64,000 nt of DNA from Fictibacillus nanhaiensis (GTDB lineage: Bacteria; Bacillota; Bacilli; Bacillales; Fictibacillaceae): assembly GCF_019801215.1 (NCBI RefSeq), contig NZ_JAHVJO010000003.1, positions 310,001 to 374,000 of the forward strand, in the 5' to 3' direction. A program made the translations under genes and the position numbers. Numbering within the stretch: the first letter of the stretch is position 1; every line of letters begins with the position of its first letter. Positions 25,205 to 33,579 of this stretch are shown piece by piece. The notes under the pieces were generated by a model that was not told the DNA's origin, made no database searches, and saw nothing but the letters and a program-made list of their open reading frames with translations.

Positions 25205-25432
25205 GCTGCATTCCTCACTTCTTTTTATATCCGGCCGTATTTAACCGGATGTTATCTTATCGACATTTTAATATATGTGGCTGAAAAAAGAAAATGGCAG
25301 CTATGTCAGACAGAAGTATTCATTCACTGAGGTATTCATTTCGGTTTATTTATAGAATTTTTTCATAAGGAAAATTCATGTTTGATGGGCAAAGGATTTT
25401 TTTGATTGTCCAGACTACTCTTTTTTTCTAAA

Positions 25433-25468
25433 AGAAAAAAGCGGTCAATTTGGACCGCTTTCTTTCTA
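25433..25468 (-). terminator. Terminator of the bkd operon
   Basis: Minus-strand AAAGCGGTCC-N6-GGACCGCTTT-type hairpin followed by TTTTCTTTT. The rest of the 25205-25472 gap shows nothing I can assign. Confidence 0.8.
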
Positions 25469-25472
25469 TCTA

Positions 25473-26906
25473 TTAAACAGAACTTTTCTCTTTTTTACGT
25501 GCAGGTGGTACGTGAATGGCTTTGCCGCTCACACTTTCTACTGCTTCAAGCCACGCTTCGTTTAGAGCGGGATGTGCATACACGGGATAAGCAAGGTCTT
25601 CTTCCCGTGCTACCATCTCTAAAGCGTATGTTCCCGCTTGTATCATTTCAACAGCGCCTGCACCCATCATGTGAATTCCTAGAATAACATCAGTTTTTGC
25701 ATCAATAATCATCTTCGCTATGCCTTCTTTTTGGTTAAGAATTGAGGCAAAACCGTTCCCGTTCATCGAAAACTGACCCGTTTTCACTTCATATCCTTCA
25801 CTGATCGCTTCCTGTTCTGTCATTCCAACAGATGCGATCGGAGGATTTGTATGCACCACATAAGGGACTAGGCTTAAGTTAAAAGCTGAGGATTGCCCCA
25901 TCATATGTTCAGCTGCCGTTTTTCCTTGTTTGATCGCTTTTGACGCGAGTTTCATACCGATCGTACAATCACCCGCAGCGTATATGTTTGATAGGCTAGT
26001 TTGGCTATGCTCGTTTACAACAATAAAGCCCTTTTCATCACGTTCCAGAGCAATGGCCTCAAGACCGAGCGCTTCAACATTTGGGGTGTAGCCTCCTGCA
26101 TAAAGAACGTGGGAGGCTTCGATTGACACCTTTTCATCCTGCTCTTTTAGTAACGCTAGTGTGATGGATTCCGATGATTCCCGAGCGCTCTCCCACTGAT
26201 GGTTTTTAAACACTTTGATCTTATTTTTCTTTAAAACTCGTAGAAGTTCTTTTTCAAGACTAGCGTCTAAGTTAAACCCATCAGCTGAACTGACCAAAGT
26301 CACCTCACTGCCAAGCTGTTTATAAGCCATGGCTGCTTCTAATGCAAAATAATCATGACCAAAAACGACAAGGCTTTCTGGAATTTCATTCAGCTCCCAT
26401 AAAGTGTGAGGTGTCATCAACCGATTGGATGGTTTGACTTGTTTCGGAAGTAACGGGGTACTTCCTGTAGCGATTAAAGCATGTTCAAATTCATACATCT
26501 CAAAATGATGCCCAGAATCAATACCAATTCTTTCACCTGACATAAACGATGCTGATCCTGTAAGATGCTCGATTTTATTGGCTTTTATTAAGGCTTCTAC
26601 CCCTTTTTGAAGACCAGCTACTACACTCGTGTAATAGTTTGAGAAGGTTTCATATTCGAAGCTTGCTTCCACAACTGAGATACCCATCTGCTTATATTGC
26701 GATATCCCACAAAAATTAGCTGCTGTTTGGGTCAAGCTTTTCGAAGGAATACAGCCTTTATGAAGGCAAACGCCGCCAAGCTTTTCTTTTTCTATCAATG
26801 TAACTTCCATCCCAAGCTGAGCGGCTCGAATAGCCGCATGATACCCGCCTGGTCCGCCTCCGATAATGACAAGCTGTCGTTTAGTCGCAAAATCGCCAAC
26901 AACCAT
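25473..26906 (-). CDS. lpdV: Dihydrolipoyl dehydrogenase (E3) of the branched-chain keto-acid dehydrogenase
   Basis: 477-aa FAD enzyme reoxidising the lipoyl groups of E2 with NAD+. FAD loop IIGGGPGGYHAAIRAAQLG; redox disulfide Cys47/Cys52 in LGGVCLHKGCIPSK; NAD-binding segment near 178-205; second FAD motif NIYAAGDC; C-terminal catalytic His-Glu in YAHPALNEAWLEA. The ATG follows the E2 stop TAA directly, so the gene is translationally coupled. The chain ends in a lysine-rich tail. It is last of five genes in the operon. Confidence 0.93.
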   Translation of the reverse strand: MVVGDFATKRQLVIIGGGPGGYHAAIRAAQLGMEVTLIEKEKLGGVCLHKGCIPSKSLTQTAANFCGISQYKQMGISVVEASFEYETFSNYYTSVVAGLQKGVEALIKANKIEHLTGSASFMSGERIGIDSGHHFEMYEFEHALIATGSTPLLPKQVKPSNRLMTPHTLWELNEIPESLVVFGHDYFALEAAMAYKQLGSEVTLVSSADGFNLDASLEKELLRVLKKNKIKVFKNHQWESARESSESITLALLKEQDEKVSIEASHVLYAGGYTPNVEALGLEAIALERDEKGFIVVNEHSQTSLSNIYAAGDCTIGMKLASKAIKQGKTAAEHMMGQSSAFNLSLVPYVVHTNPPIASVGMTEQEAISEGYEVKTGQFSMNGNGFASILNQKEGIAKMIIDAKTDVILGIHMMGAGAVEMIQAGTYALEMVAREEDLAYPVYAHPALNEAWLEAVESVSGKAIHVPPARKKEKSSV

Positions 26907-28181
26907 TTATATCAACTCCAGTGTCATGAAGTATGGGTTCTCGATGAGTTCTTTTACTCGGTTCGTAAACATAACAGCCGTTGCACCGTCAGCAACACGA
27001 TGATCGAACGACATAGAAACGTTCATCATGGAACGGATCACAATCTCATTCCCAACAACAACTGGTGTCTTCTTCGTTTTATGAAAAGCCATCAGAGCCA
27101 CTTCAGGATGATTAATAATTGGGGTGGCTGCAATAGATCCAAGCGGACCAACGTTGGAAATCGTAAAAGTGCCGCCTGTCATGTCTGACCCTTTAAGCTT
27201 ATTCGTTTTTGCACGGTTGATCTTATCCTTCATGTCTACTGCGATGTCTCTGACGTTTCTCTGTTCAACATGATGGATAACCGGCACAATCAGACCATCA
27301 TCAGAGTCTGTCGCGATGCCGATATTGACGTTTTTCTCTAATCGGATCACTTCCTTTTCTTCATCGAGCTTGGCATTAAAGATCGGGAAGTCTTTCAGGG
27401 CAATCTGAATCGCTTTCACAAAGAAAGCTGCAACAGACACGTTCATGCCGCGTTTGTTTTCTGGATCGAGTGTTTTGAGCTGTTTTTTTATTTCCATTAC
27501 AGCAGTTACATCGATCTCCTCAAAATGTGTCACATGTGGAATGGTTGCAAGAGATTGTACCATTTTCTTTGCGATCTGCTTTCTTCGTCCTTTAAAAGGA
27601 ATCTCTTCAGCATCTTTTGAAGTATAGGAAGAAGCTGTAGTGATTGGTTCAGTTGCTGCATGCTCTGCCTTTTCTGCTGTTTTTGGTGCTGAACCATTCT
27701 CTATAAAATGATATACATCGTGATCCGTAACACGGCCCCCAGGTCCTGACCCTTCAATCTGCTCAATATCTACTCCGTTTTCACGCGCGATTTTTCTCGT
27801 GAATGGTGCAGCAAGAACCCGCTTCTTGAGAGTAGCGATCCCGCCTGTAAATACCGTATTTTTCGGCGATGCGACAATTTTATCGACAACAGGCTGTTCT
27901 TTAACGTTCACTGGCTCTTCTTTTGTTTTATTCCCTGACTGAGAGGCACCCGCTTCAATCGTAAGAATGACCGATCCTACTGTTACAACGTCGCCTTCTT
28001 TCACCTTTATATCTTTAATCGTACCGGCTGCAGGTGAAGGAAGTTCAGCTGTCACTTTGTCTGTTTGTACTTCAACAAGCGGCTGATCGACTTTTACCGT
28101 ATCTCCCGCTTTTACAAAAAAGTGAATGACTTCTCCTTCATGCATACCTTCTCCTATATCATGCAGTTTCACTTCTACCAT
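26907..28181 (-). CDS. bkdB: Branched-chain alpha-keto acid dehydrogenase E2 (dihydrolipoyl acyltransferase)
   Basis: 424-aa core of the complex. One lipoyl domain at 1-78 with the modified lysine Lys42 in VEVQTDKVTAE; a linker; a peripheral-subunit-binding domain at about 125-165 (FTRKIARENGVDIEQIEGSGPGGR); a second linker; and the catalytic domain ending in SFDHRVADGA with the active His. ATG 28181 is used, 8 nt after AGGAGG; a GTG nine bases upstream touches the RBS. The neighbours E1 and leucine dehydrogenase identify the substrate class. Confidence 0.93.
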   Translation of the reverse strand: MVEVKLHDIGEGMHEGEVIHFFVKAGDTVKVDQPLVEVQTDKVTAELPSPAAGTIKDIKVKEGDVVTVGSVILTIEAGASQSGNKTKEEPVNVKEQPVVDKIVASPKNTVFTGGIATLKKRVLAAPFTRKIARENGVDIEQIEGSGPGGRVTDHDVYHFIENGSAPKTAEKAEHAATEPITTASSYTSKDAEEIPFKGRRKQIAKKMVQSLATIPHVTHFEEIDVTAVMEIKKQLKTLDPENKRGMNVSVAAFFVKAIQIALKDFPIFNAKLDEEKEVIRLEKNVNIGIATDSDDGLIVPVIHHVEQRNVRDIAVDMKDKINRAKTNKLKGSDMTGGTFTISNVGPLGSIAATPIINHPEVALMAFHKTKKTPVVVGNEIVIRSMMNVSMSFDHRVADGATAVMFTNRVKELIENPYFMTLELI

Positions 28182-28193
28182 ATGTTCCACCTC

Positions 28194-29189
28194 CTAAAAT
28201 TGAGTGACTTTCTCAATCGCTTGTACAACACGTTCTGCACTCGGCAGGTAGTGGTCTTCTAGAGCAAACATCGGTACAGGTGTATCAAATCCGGTTACAC
28301 GTTCAACTGGCGCTCTCATATGCAAGAACGACGTATCGTTAATGAGTGATAGAATCGTTTCTCCTAGTCCGCCCGTTCCTGGAGCTTCATGAACAATAAC
28401 TGCACGGCCGGTTTTTTGAACGCTTTCTGCAATCATGTCCTTATCAAGTGGATACAAAGTGCGAAGGTCGATTACATCACACTTAATTCCTTTTTCTTCA
28501 GCGGTTTTCGCAGCTTTCGTCACGACGTCTATCATCGCTCCATATGCGAAGATACTCACATCTTCCCCTTCTTGCAGACGAGCAGCCTTTCCTAGTGGAA
28601 CATTGTACTTTCCGTCAGGCACATCCATTTTTGTACTTCTGTAGCAGCGCATCGGCTCTAGGAAAAGAACCGGGTCTGGGTCTTCAATCGCTGAGATCAG
28701 CATTCCTTTTGCGTCATAGGGGTTAGAAGGGACAACAACCTTCATACCAGGCATCCCTGTAAAAAGTGATTCCACGGAATCGGAATGAATTTCAGGTGCC
28801 CTAACTCCTGCTCCAAAAGGTGCACGAATAACCATCGGTACGGTAAATGAGCCTAGTGTTCTTGCACGAATTCTTGATGCGTGTGTCATAATCTGATTGA
28901 ATCCGGGATAGATGAACCCCAAGAACTGCATTTCTGCAATGGGTTTAAATCCGTTCATCGCTAGACCGATAGATGTTCCGATAATGCCAGACTCTGCCAG
29001 TGGCGTATCTATTACTCTTTGATCACCAAATTCTGCAACAAGACCGTCAGTCGCACGGAACACACCGCCGTTTTGCCCAACGTCTTCTCCAAGGACAATT
29101 ACATTCTCGTGTTCTTTCATCATGACTCTCATGCCGTCAGTTACGGCTTGAACCATCGTTAACTTTTTTGTATCTACTAGCGTTGTCAT
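28194..29189 (-). CDS. bkdAB: Branched-chain alpha-keto acid dehydrogenase E1 beta subunit
   Basis: 331-aa transketolase-like subunit: LGEDVGQNGGVFRATDGL, DTPLAESGIIGTSIGLA and MQFLGFIYPGFNQIMTHASR are hallmark segments, with the C-terminal transketolase domain after about 200 (DVIDLRTLYPLD, VIVHEAPGTGGLGETI). The ATG overlaps the E1 alpha TAA (TAATG). It forms the alpha2beta2 thiamine-diphosphate decarboxylase producing branched acyl groups for acyl-CoA and for iso/anteiso fatty acid primers. Confidence 0.93.
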   Translation of the reverse strand: MTTLVDTKKLTMVQAVTDGMRVMMKEHENVIVLGEDVGQNGGVFRATDGLVAEFGDQRVIDTPLAESGIIGTSIGLAMNGFKPIAEMQFLGFIYPGFNQIMTHASRIRARTLGSFTVPMVIRAPFGAGVRAPEIHSDSVESLFTGMPGMKVVVPSNPYDAKGMLISAIEDPDPVLFLEPMRCYRSTKMDVPDGKYNVPLGKAARLQEGEDVSIFAYGAMIDVVTKAAKTAEEKGIKCDVIDLRTLYPLDKDMIAESVQKTGRAVIVHEAPGTGGLGETILSLINDTSFLHMRAPVERVTGFDTPVPMFALEDHYLPSAERVVQAIEKVTQF

Positions 29190-30253
29190 TAGCGATCACC
29201 TCTTGAATGTGCATATGCTTCTTTTTGGCTGTCAATCGGCCAAGGATTTTGGGCAAACACATGATCAAACATATCGTTATAATGTGGCGCAGGCATCTCT
29301 TCCATCTCTTTTACCGCTTCTTCAATCTCAGCCGTTAAGGATGCTTCAAGGTCTTCAGCCCACTTCTCATCCCACATGCTTTCATTCTTCATAAAACGCT
29401 CTAAACGAAGAAGCGGATCCGTTTTTTCACGTCGCATTGCTGATTCGTTCTGGTCTCTGTATTTAGAAGGATCATCAGCCGTGGTATGCGCACCATAACG
29501 CCAAGTTAATGCTTCGATCAGTGTTGGTCCTTCTCCTTTACGTGCACGCTCTACTGCGGTTCTTGTATGGAAATACACCGCAAATACATCATTTCCGTCC
29601 AAACGGATGCCTTCCATCTCGTAAGCGACCGCTTTTTGCGCGATCGTTTTACTTTTCATCTGTTTTTCGATCGGAACGGAAATGGCAAAGCCGTTATTTT
29701 GATTAAAAAAGACAACAGGTACGTTGAACACGCTCGCAAAGTTCAAGCCTTCGTGAAAATCGCCCTCAGAGGTTGCACCATCTCCAAAATAAACAATGGA
29801 AGCACGGTCGGTCCCTTTTAGCTTTTCAGCCCATGCTGTTCCTGTCGCATGAAGAAGCTGTGAGGCAATGGGTACAGCTGGAGGAAAGATGTTTTTCCCA
29901 GCTGGAGGAACACATCCTTCTTGACGGCCTTTCCAATAAAGGAAAAGCGTTTTTAACGAGTGGCCAAATGTCATCGTTGCTGCATGGTCTCGATATGTCG
30001 GGAACATCCAGTCACCTTCTCCCATCGCCAAAGCGCTCCCGATCTGGGAAGCTTCCTGGCCTTCAAATGGGACGTACGTACCAATTCGTCCTTGCCGCTG
30101 AAGGTTAACGCCTTTACGGTCAAAAAGACGGGACCGAAGCATTTTGGTATACAGTTCTTTCGTTAGTTCCTCGGTAATCTCACTACGGTATGTTTCATCC
30201 GTCCACTCACCGTTTTCATTAATAATCTGCATCTTCGGAAAAAGTTTTTCCAT
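29189..30253 (-). CDS. bkdAA: Branched-chain alpha-keto acid dehydrogenase E1 alpha subunit
   Basis: 354-aa thiamine-diphosphate subunit. The ThDP/Mg motif is [31 protein letters not shown]-type (GDG...NN, about residues 158-187); [13 protein letters not shown] and the phosphorylation-loop-like YRYGAHTT-like [13 protein letters not shown] are present. Start ATG 30253 lies 9 nt after GGAGGG; upstream in-frame codons overlap the leucine dehydrogenase gene end. It is coupled to E1 beta by TAATG. Confidence 0.93.
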   Translation of the reverse strand: [354 protein letters not shown]

Positions 30254-30267
30254 AAAAGAATCCCTCC

Positions 30268-31368
30268 TTAGTTTCGAACCTGCCATTTTGGTCTTTTGTT
30301 ATGAGCAAAAAAGCTATTGCGCTTTGATCGGGCTGCTAATTTTTCTTCACAAAAACGGTTAGCTGCTTCCATCGTTGAAACGCTGTTTCTCGTACTTTCA
30401 CTATAAATTTGAATCAAGCTATCATAAATCGCTCTTGTTTTTGTCAGAACACGTGCTTTGTTCGGTCCGTATAGCTCATCGGCAACCTGAATCAAGCCGC
30501 CCGCGTTGACGATATAGTCTGGACCATAAAGAATGCCTTTTTGCTGCAAATACAGTCCGTGTTTATCTTCTAACAGCTGGTTGTTCGCACTTCCTACAAC
30601 CGCTTTTACTTTTAACTGTTCAATCGTCTCATCGTGTAGGATTCCTCCAAGTGCGCATGGGATGAAGATATCAGCATCCACTCCATAAATAGCATCACCA
30701 TCCACAACTTCTACGTTGCCTGGCAGCATCTCTGCACGTTCTTGAATTTGCTTAAGTGCTTTTTCATTGATATCTGTCACATAAATCTGCGCGCCTGCGG
30801 CAAGCAGCTGCTCTGCAACCTTAAACCCTACTTTTCCTAACCCTTGTATCGAGTAAGATTTGTCGCCGAGTTCATCCGTTCCTTCAAGGGTTTGGATTGT
30901 AGCTTGAAGACCGTATATAACACCTTGTGCTGTCGGCACAGACGAATCACCGCTCCCGCCATACTCTTCTGGAATTCCCACAATGCAGTTTGTTTCTTTT
31001 AATGCATGAACAAAATCATCCGGTGTCGTGCCCATATCAGTGCCAGTGTAAAAACGCCCGTTCAATGAATCGACAAACTGTCCGAATGCACGAAACAGCT
31101 CAGGTGTTCGTTCAGTTGTCGGGTCACCGATAATAACCGATTTGCCTCCTCCAAAATCCACATCTGCTCCTGCACATTTATATGTCATTCCTTTGGAAAG
31201 ACGAAGAACATCCTCAAGTGCTTCATCAACAGATGTGTAAGGTCTCATCCTGCAACCGCCAAGCGCTGGTCCTAGAGTTGTGTTATGTATCGCAATAATC
31301 GCCTTCAGACCAGTAGATGGATCATTACAAAAAACGACTTGCTCGTGCTGTGAAATTTTCTCAAACAT
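30268..31368 (-). CDS. bcd: Leucine dehydrogenase
   Basis: 366-aa Glu/Leu/Phe/Val dehydrogenase that oxidatively deaminates Leu, Ile and Val to their keto acids with NAD+. The substrate region is [12 protein letters not shown] and [20 protein letters not shown] with Lys64 and catalytic Lys76; the NAD Rossmann motif is [21 protein letters not shown] precedes ATG 31368. It supplies the keto acids to the complex encoded next; ptb and buk, present in the B. subtilis operon, are absent here. Confidence 0.94.
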   Translation of the reverse strand: MFEKISQHEQVVFCNDPSTGLKAIIAIHNTTLGPALGGCRMRPYTSVDEALEDVLRLSKGMTYKCAGADVDFGGGKSVIIGDPTTERTPELFRAFGQFVDSLNGRFYTGTDMGTTPDDFVHALKETNCIVGIPEEYGGSGDSSVPTAQGVIYGLQATIQTLEGTDELGDKSYSIQGLGKVGFKVAEQLLAAGAQIYVTDINEKALKQIQERAEMLPGNVEVVDGDAIYGVDADIFIPCALGGILHDETIEQLKVKAVVGSANNQLLEDKHGLYLQQKGILYGPDYIVNAGGLIQVADELYGPNKARVLTKTRAIYDSLIQIYSESTRNSVSTMEAANRFCEEKLAARSKRNSFFAHNKRPKWQVRN

Positions 31369-31430
31369 GTTGAATCCCCCTAGTGAATCTCTATTTCGCT
31401 TTGTTTCTTTTGCGCTTTTATGCTTTAAAG

Positions 31431-31444
31431 TGTAAGCGCTTTCA
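31431..31444. promoter_or_regulatory. Perfect cre (CcpA) site upstream of the bkd operon
   Basis: TGTAAGCGCTTTCA matches TGWAAGCGYTWWCA at every position. It lies between the thioesterase gene and bcd, where CcpA would repress branched-chain amino acid catabolism on preferred sugars. Confidence 0.8.
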
Positions 31445-31463
31445 TTAGTGGTTAAAAAAATAT

Positions 31464-31859
31464 TTATACTTTCATTTCTTCAATTTTTTGTGAAATAGCT
31501 GTTCTTGGCAAGATATATTGTGTCACTTCACCTTCACCTACAACTGCTTTTCCGTTATGAACCGTCACATCACAAACAACGGCTTTCCCTTTTAATTTCC
31601 GTAAAGTGGCTGTAATGATAAGTTCTGCGCCTTCTGGTGTAGGAGCTAGATGCTTTGCCATAACGCCACCACCTATACCTTCTTCATGGTCTTCAAGATA
31701 TGGCAATATGATCTGCCGGGCTGCCCATTCCATATGGTAGACCATGCTGACAGTAGAATAAGCTGGATGAACCAGCTTCCCTTCAAATTGAGCGAACATA
31801 TCGGGTGTCACTGTAGCTGTGATTGTGGCTTTTTGGCCAATCTCCATGCCTGGTTTCAT
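31464..31859 (-). CDS. Hot-dog fold thioesterase (FlK-like)
   Basis: 131-aa single-domain hot-dog protein resembling the fluoroacetyl-CoA thioesterase FlK group: [38 protein letters not shown] and [19 protein letters not shown] are family-like, with acidic and Thr/His residues expected for catalysis. I start at ATG 31859 (GAGG 7 nt upstream). It lies immediately upstream of the bkd operon, so release of branched acyl-CoA or CoA recycling is plausible but inferred. Confidence 0.75.
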   Translation of the reverse strand: MKPGMEIGQKATITATVTPDMFAQFEGKLVHPAYSTVSMVYHMEWAARQIILPYLEDHEEGIGGGVMAKHLAPTPEGAELIITATLRKLKGKAVVCDVTVHNGKAVVGEGEVTQYILPRTAISQKIEEMKV

Positions 31860-31990
31860 GCACACACCTCATATCTTTCATCTAATTTATATAACGTTTT
31901 CTTAACGTAATCATATCATTTTGTGTGATAAGCGGTCAATGAATCGCCTAGGCTGAAGTGAAGTGATTTCATTTACATATTTTGTAAAAA

Positions 31991-32095
31991 TATGTGATGA
32001 CGATCGATTTTTATGTGATTGCGGCAGCTATTTATGTGATGAAGTTTGTATTTTATGTGATAAATAAAACTTTTTATGTGATTAATCATTCAAGC
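31991..32095. repeat. Intergenic array of five 21-bp repeats (TATGTGAT core)
   Basis: TATGTGAT recurs perfectly at 31991, 32012, 32033, 32054 and 32075, exactly 21 bp apart, each usually preceded by TTTT. The 13 bp between cores are not conserved. The 31860-32191 gap contains this array and the hairpin at 32137; no gene fits. In one frame it is open and reads as heptads starting YV(M/I), but it has no RBS. Confidence 0.8.
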
Positions 32096-32136
32096 GAACT
32101 TCAGCAGCTTAGATTGCAGCACGTCATCTTACATAA

Positions 32137-32178
32137 AACGAGCCAAGAACCCTGCCACTGATCACGTGACAGGGTTCT
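32137..32178. terminator. Terminator-like hairpin after the peroxiredoxin-like gene
   Basis: AAGAACCCTG...CAGGGTTCTT with 10-bp arms. The U-run is weak on both strands. Confidence 0.5.
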
Positions 32179-32191
32179 TTCACCTTCAACA

Positions 32192-32755
32192 CTATCTGTT
32201 ATCGTCAATCTGCTTCAATATTTCCTTCACCCGAGCATGATCCTTCGGTGAATCATCCAGATGGTTCCACAAAACTTCGCCTTCACGCGAAAACAGCCAT
32301 GAGCTTCCTTGAACATTTACATCCTGATTTTTTACAGCGCTAAAGAAAAGCTCTCTCTTTTTCTCTTCTTTTGGCACAATATCGCTCAGTTTGGCTTTGC
32401 CGCTCAAAATTCCCGCGCCAACATACATTAAGCTCTTTAAAGTCGTAAAGCGGTGATTCCCAAACTCACGGTATATATTCAGCTCTGGATCACCATGAAT
32501 TTCAAAAGGAAATGGACCTTGTACGTCAAAAAACTTTTCAATCTGCTCCCGATCAGCAGGTGAAACAATGACTACTTTTACCGATCTTGCCTTGAATTCC
32601 TCGTATGACTTACGCAACTGCGCAAGATAGTGCTGACAAAACGGTCAGCCTAGGTGTCTGACTAATACTACGAGGGTTTGATCATTTCCAAACAACTTCT
32701 TTAAAACAACACCCTCGGAATGGTCAGGCGAAACGAGCCTATGATCTAAGTTCAT
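32192..32755 (-). CDS. Peroxiredoxin-like (AhpC/TSA_2-type) protein with in-frame UGA: candidate selenoprotein, U37-P-F-C40
   Basis: From ATG 32755 (AAAAGGAG 9 nt upstream, 15 nt after the SDR stop) the frame is open for 187 codons except for TGA at codon 37 (32647-32645). The product begins MNLDHRLVSPDHSEGV and reads LVVLVRHLG-UGA-PFCQHYLAQL around the stop, so the UGA occupies the first Cys of the CxxC redox motif usual for this thioredoxin-fold family. Downstream the fold continues (VKVVIVSPADREQIEKFF, PFEIHGDPELNIYREFG, GSSWLFSREGEVLWNH). An ORF caller sees only codons from 32617 on and loses the active site. A SECIS-like hairpin follows the UGA. Alternatives are a nonsense mutation (pseudogene) or a sequencing error; selenocysteine genes are not in this window. 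Confidence 0.72.
32609..32626 (-). promoter_or_regulatory. SECIS-like hairpin downstream of the UGA
   Basis: Minus-strand RNA CUUGCGCAGUUGCGUAAG folds into a 7-bp stem (one G-U) with apical loop AGUU. It begins 18 nt after the UGA, and the loop G is about 27 nt from it. Bacterial SECIS elements bind SelB through a short stem with a G within the first two loop bases at about 16-37 nt from UGA, and this fits. Confidence 0.6.
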
Positions 32756-32770
32756 AAGACTTCTCTCCTT

Positions 32771-33490
32771 TTATATATTCGGATATTCTTGTGAAAGAGG
32801 ATGAATCATAATTTCATCCACAACCATGTGTTTCGGAGCACTCGCCATATAGGCAACAGCCTCAGCAATATCTGTCACTTTTAACCAGTCTTCTTTAAAA
32901 TCTAGACCAGGCTCACTGTCAGCAAAATACGTATCGATCGCACCCGGATTAACTGTACCTACACGTACTCCAAACTCGCGGAGTTCTTGTGCGAGAGAAC
33001 CCGAGAATCCTTGCACAGCATATTTGGTAGCTGTATAAACAGATCCGTTTGCGATCGTTCTGCGGCCTACATCAGAAGATATTGTAATGATCGTTCCTTC
33101 TTTTCGTTCTTTCATATGAGGAACAACCGCTGTACTACATAAAAATACTCCTTGAACGTTCACTTCAAACATGTGTTTAAAATCTTCTAGAGAATGTTCT
33201 TCTGCCAGTTTGAATTGTCCTACACCCGCATTGTTTACTAGAATATCAACCTGCCCAAATTGATCAAGCGTTTGTTTAAAAAGATCTGCCACATCGGCTT
33301 CGTTTGACACGTCCGCTTTTACAGCTAGTACATCAAAACCTTTATTCTTTAATTCCTCAGCAGTTTGAAAGATGCCATCTGATGAACCGACTAACGAGAG
33401 CTTTGCACCAAGTGATCCTAATTTTTCAGCAATCGCTTTCCCGCATCCGCGAGTAGCGCCAGTTATAACCGCAACTTTATTTTGAAGCAT
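32771..33490 (-). CDS. Short-chain dehydrogenase/reductase
   Basis: 239-aa classical SDR. Cofactor loop TGATRGCGKAIAEKLG, NNAG motif, catalytic Ser in TISSDVG and the Tyr-x3-Lys in VYTATKYAVQG. It resembles 3-ketoacyl-ACP reductase/YwfD-type oxidoreductases; NADP(H) is likely from the Arg in the loop. It is followed after 15 nt by the UGA-containing peroxiredoxin-like gene, so the two probably share a transcript. Substrate unknown. Confidence 0.88.
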   Translation of the reverse strand: MLQNKVAVITGATRGCGKAIAEKLGSLGAKLSLVGSSDGIFQTAEELKNKGFDVLAVKADVSNEADVADLFKQTLDQFGQVDILVNNAGVGQFKLAEEHSLEDFKHMFEVNVQGVFLCSTAVVPHMKERKEGTIITISSDVGRRTIANGSVYTATKYAVQGFSGSLAQELREFGVRVGTVNPGAIDTYFADSEPGLDFKEDWLKVTDIAEAVAYMASAPKHMVVDEIMIHPLSQEYPNI

Positions 33491-33537
33491 GATAAAACCA
33501 TTCCTTTCCCTTTCCTTCTAAACTCTATTATAAGCAT

Positions 33538-33573
33538 AAAAAAGACGCAGAACCAATAATGGCCTGCGTCATC
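33538..33573 (-). terminator. Terminator of the Na+-dependent transporter gene
   Basis: Minus-strand GACGCAG...CTGCGTC hairpin followed by TTTTTT. Confidence 0.8.
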
Positions 33574-33579
33574 TATAAA

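Noticed and set aside
25205-25432. Search for an RNA gene or riboswitch upstream of murG
   Set aside because: Only AT-rich sequence with short direct repeats (GTATTCATT twice); no conserved motif recognised.
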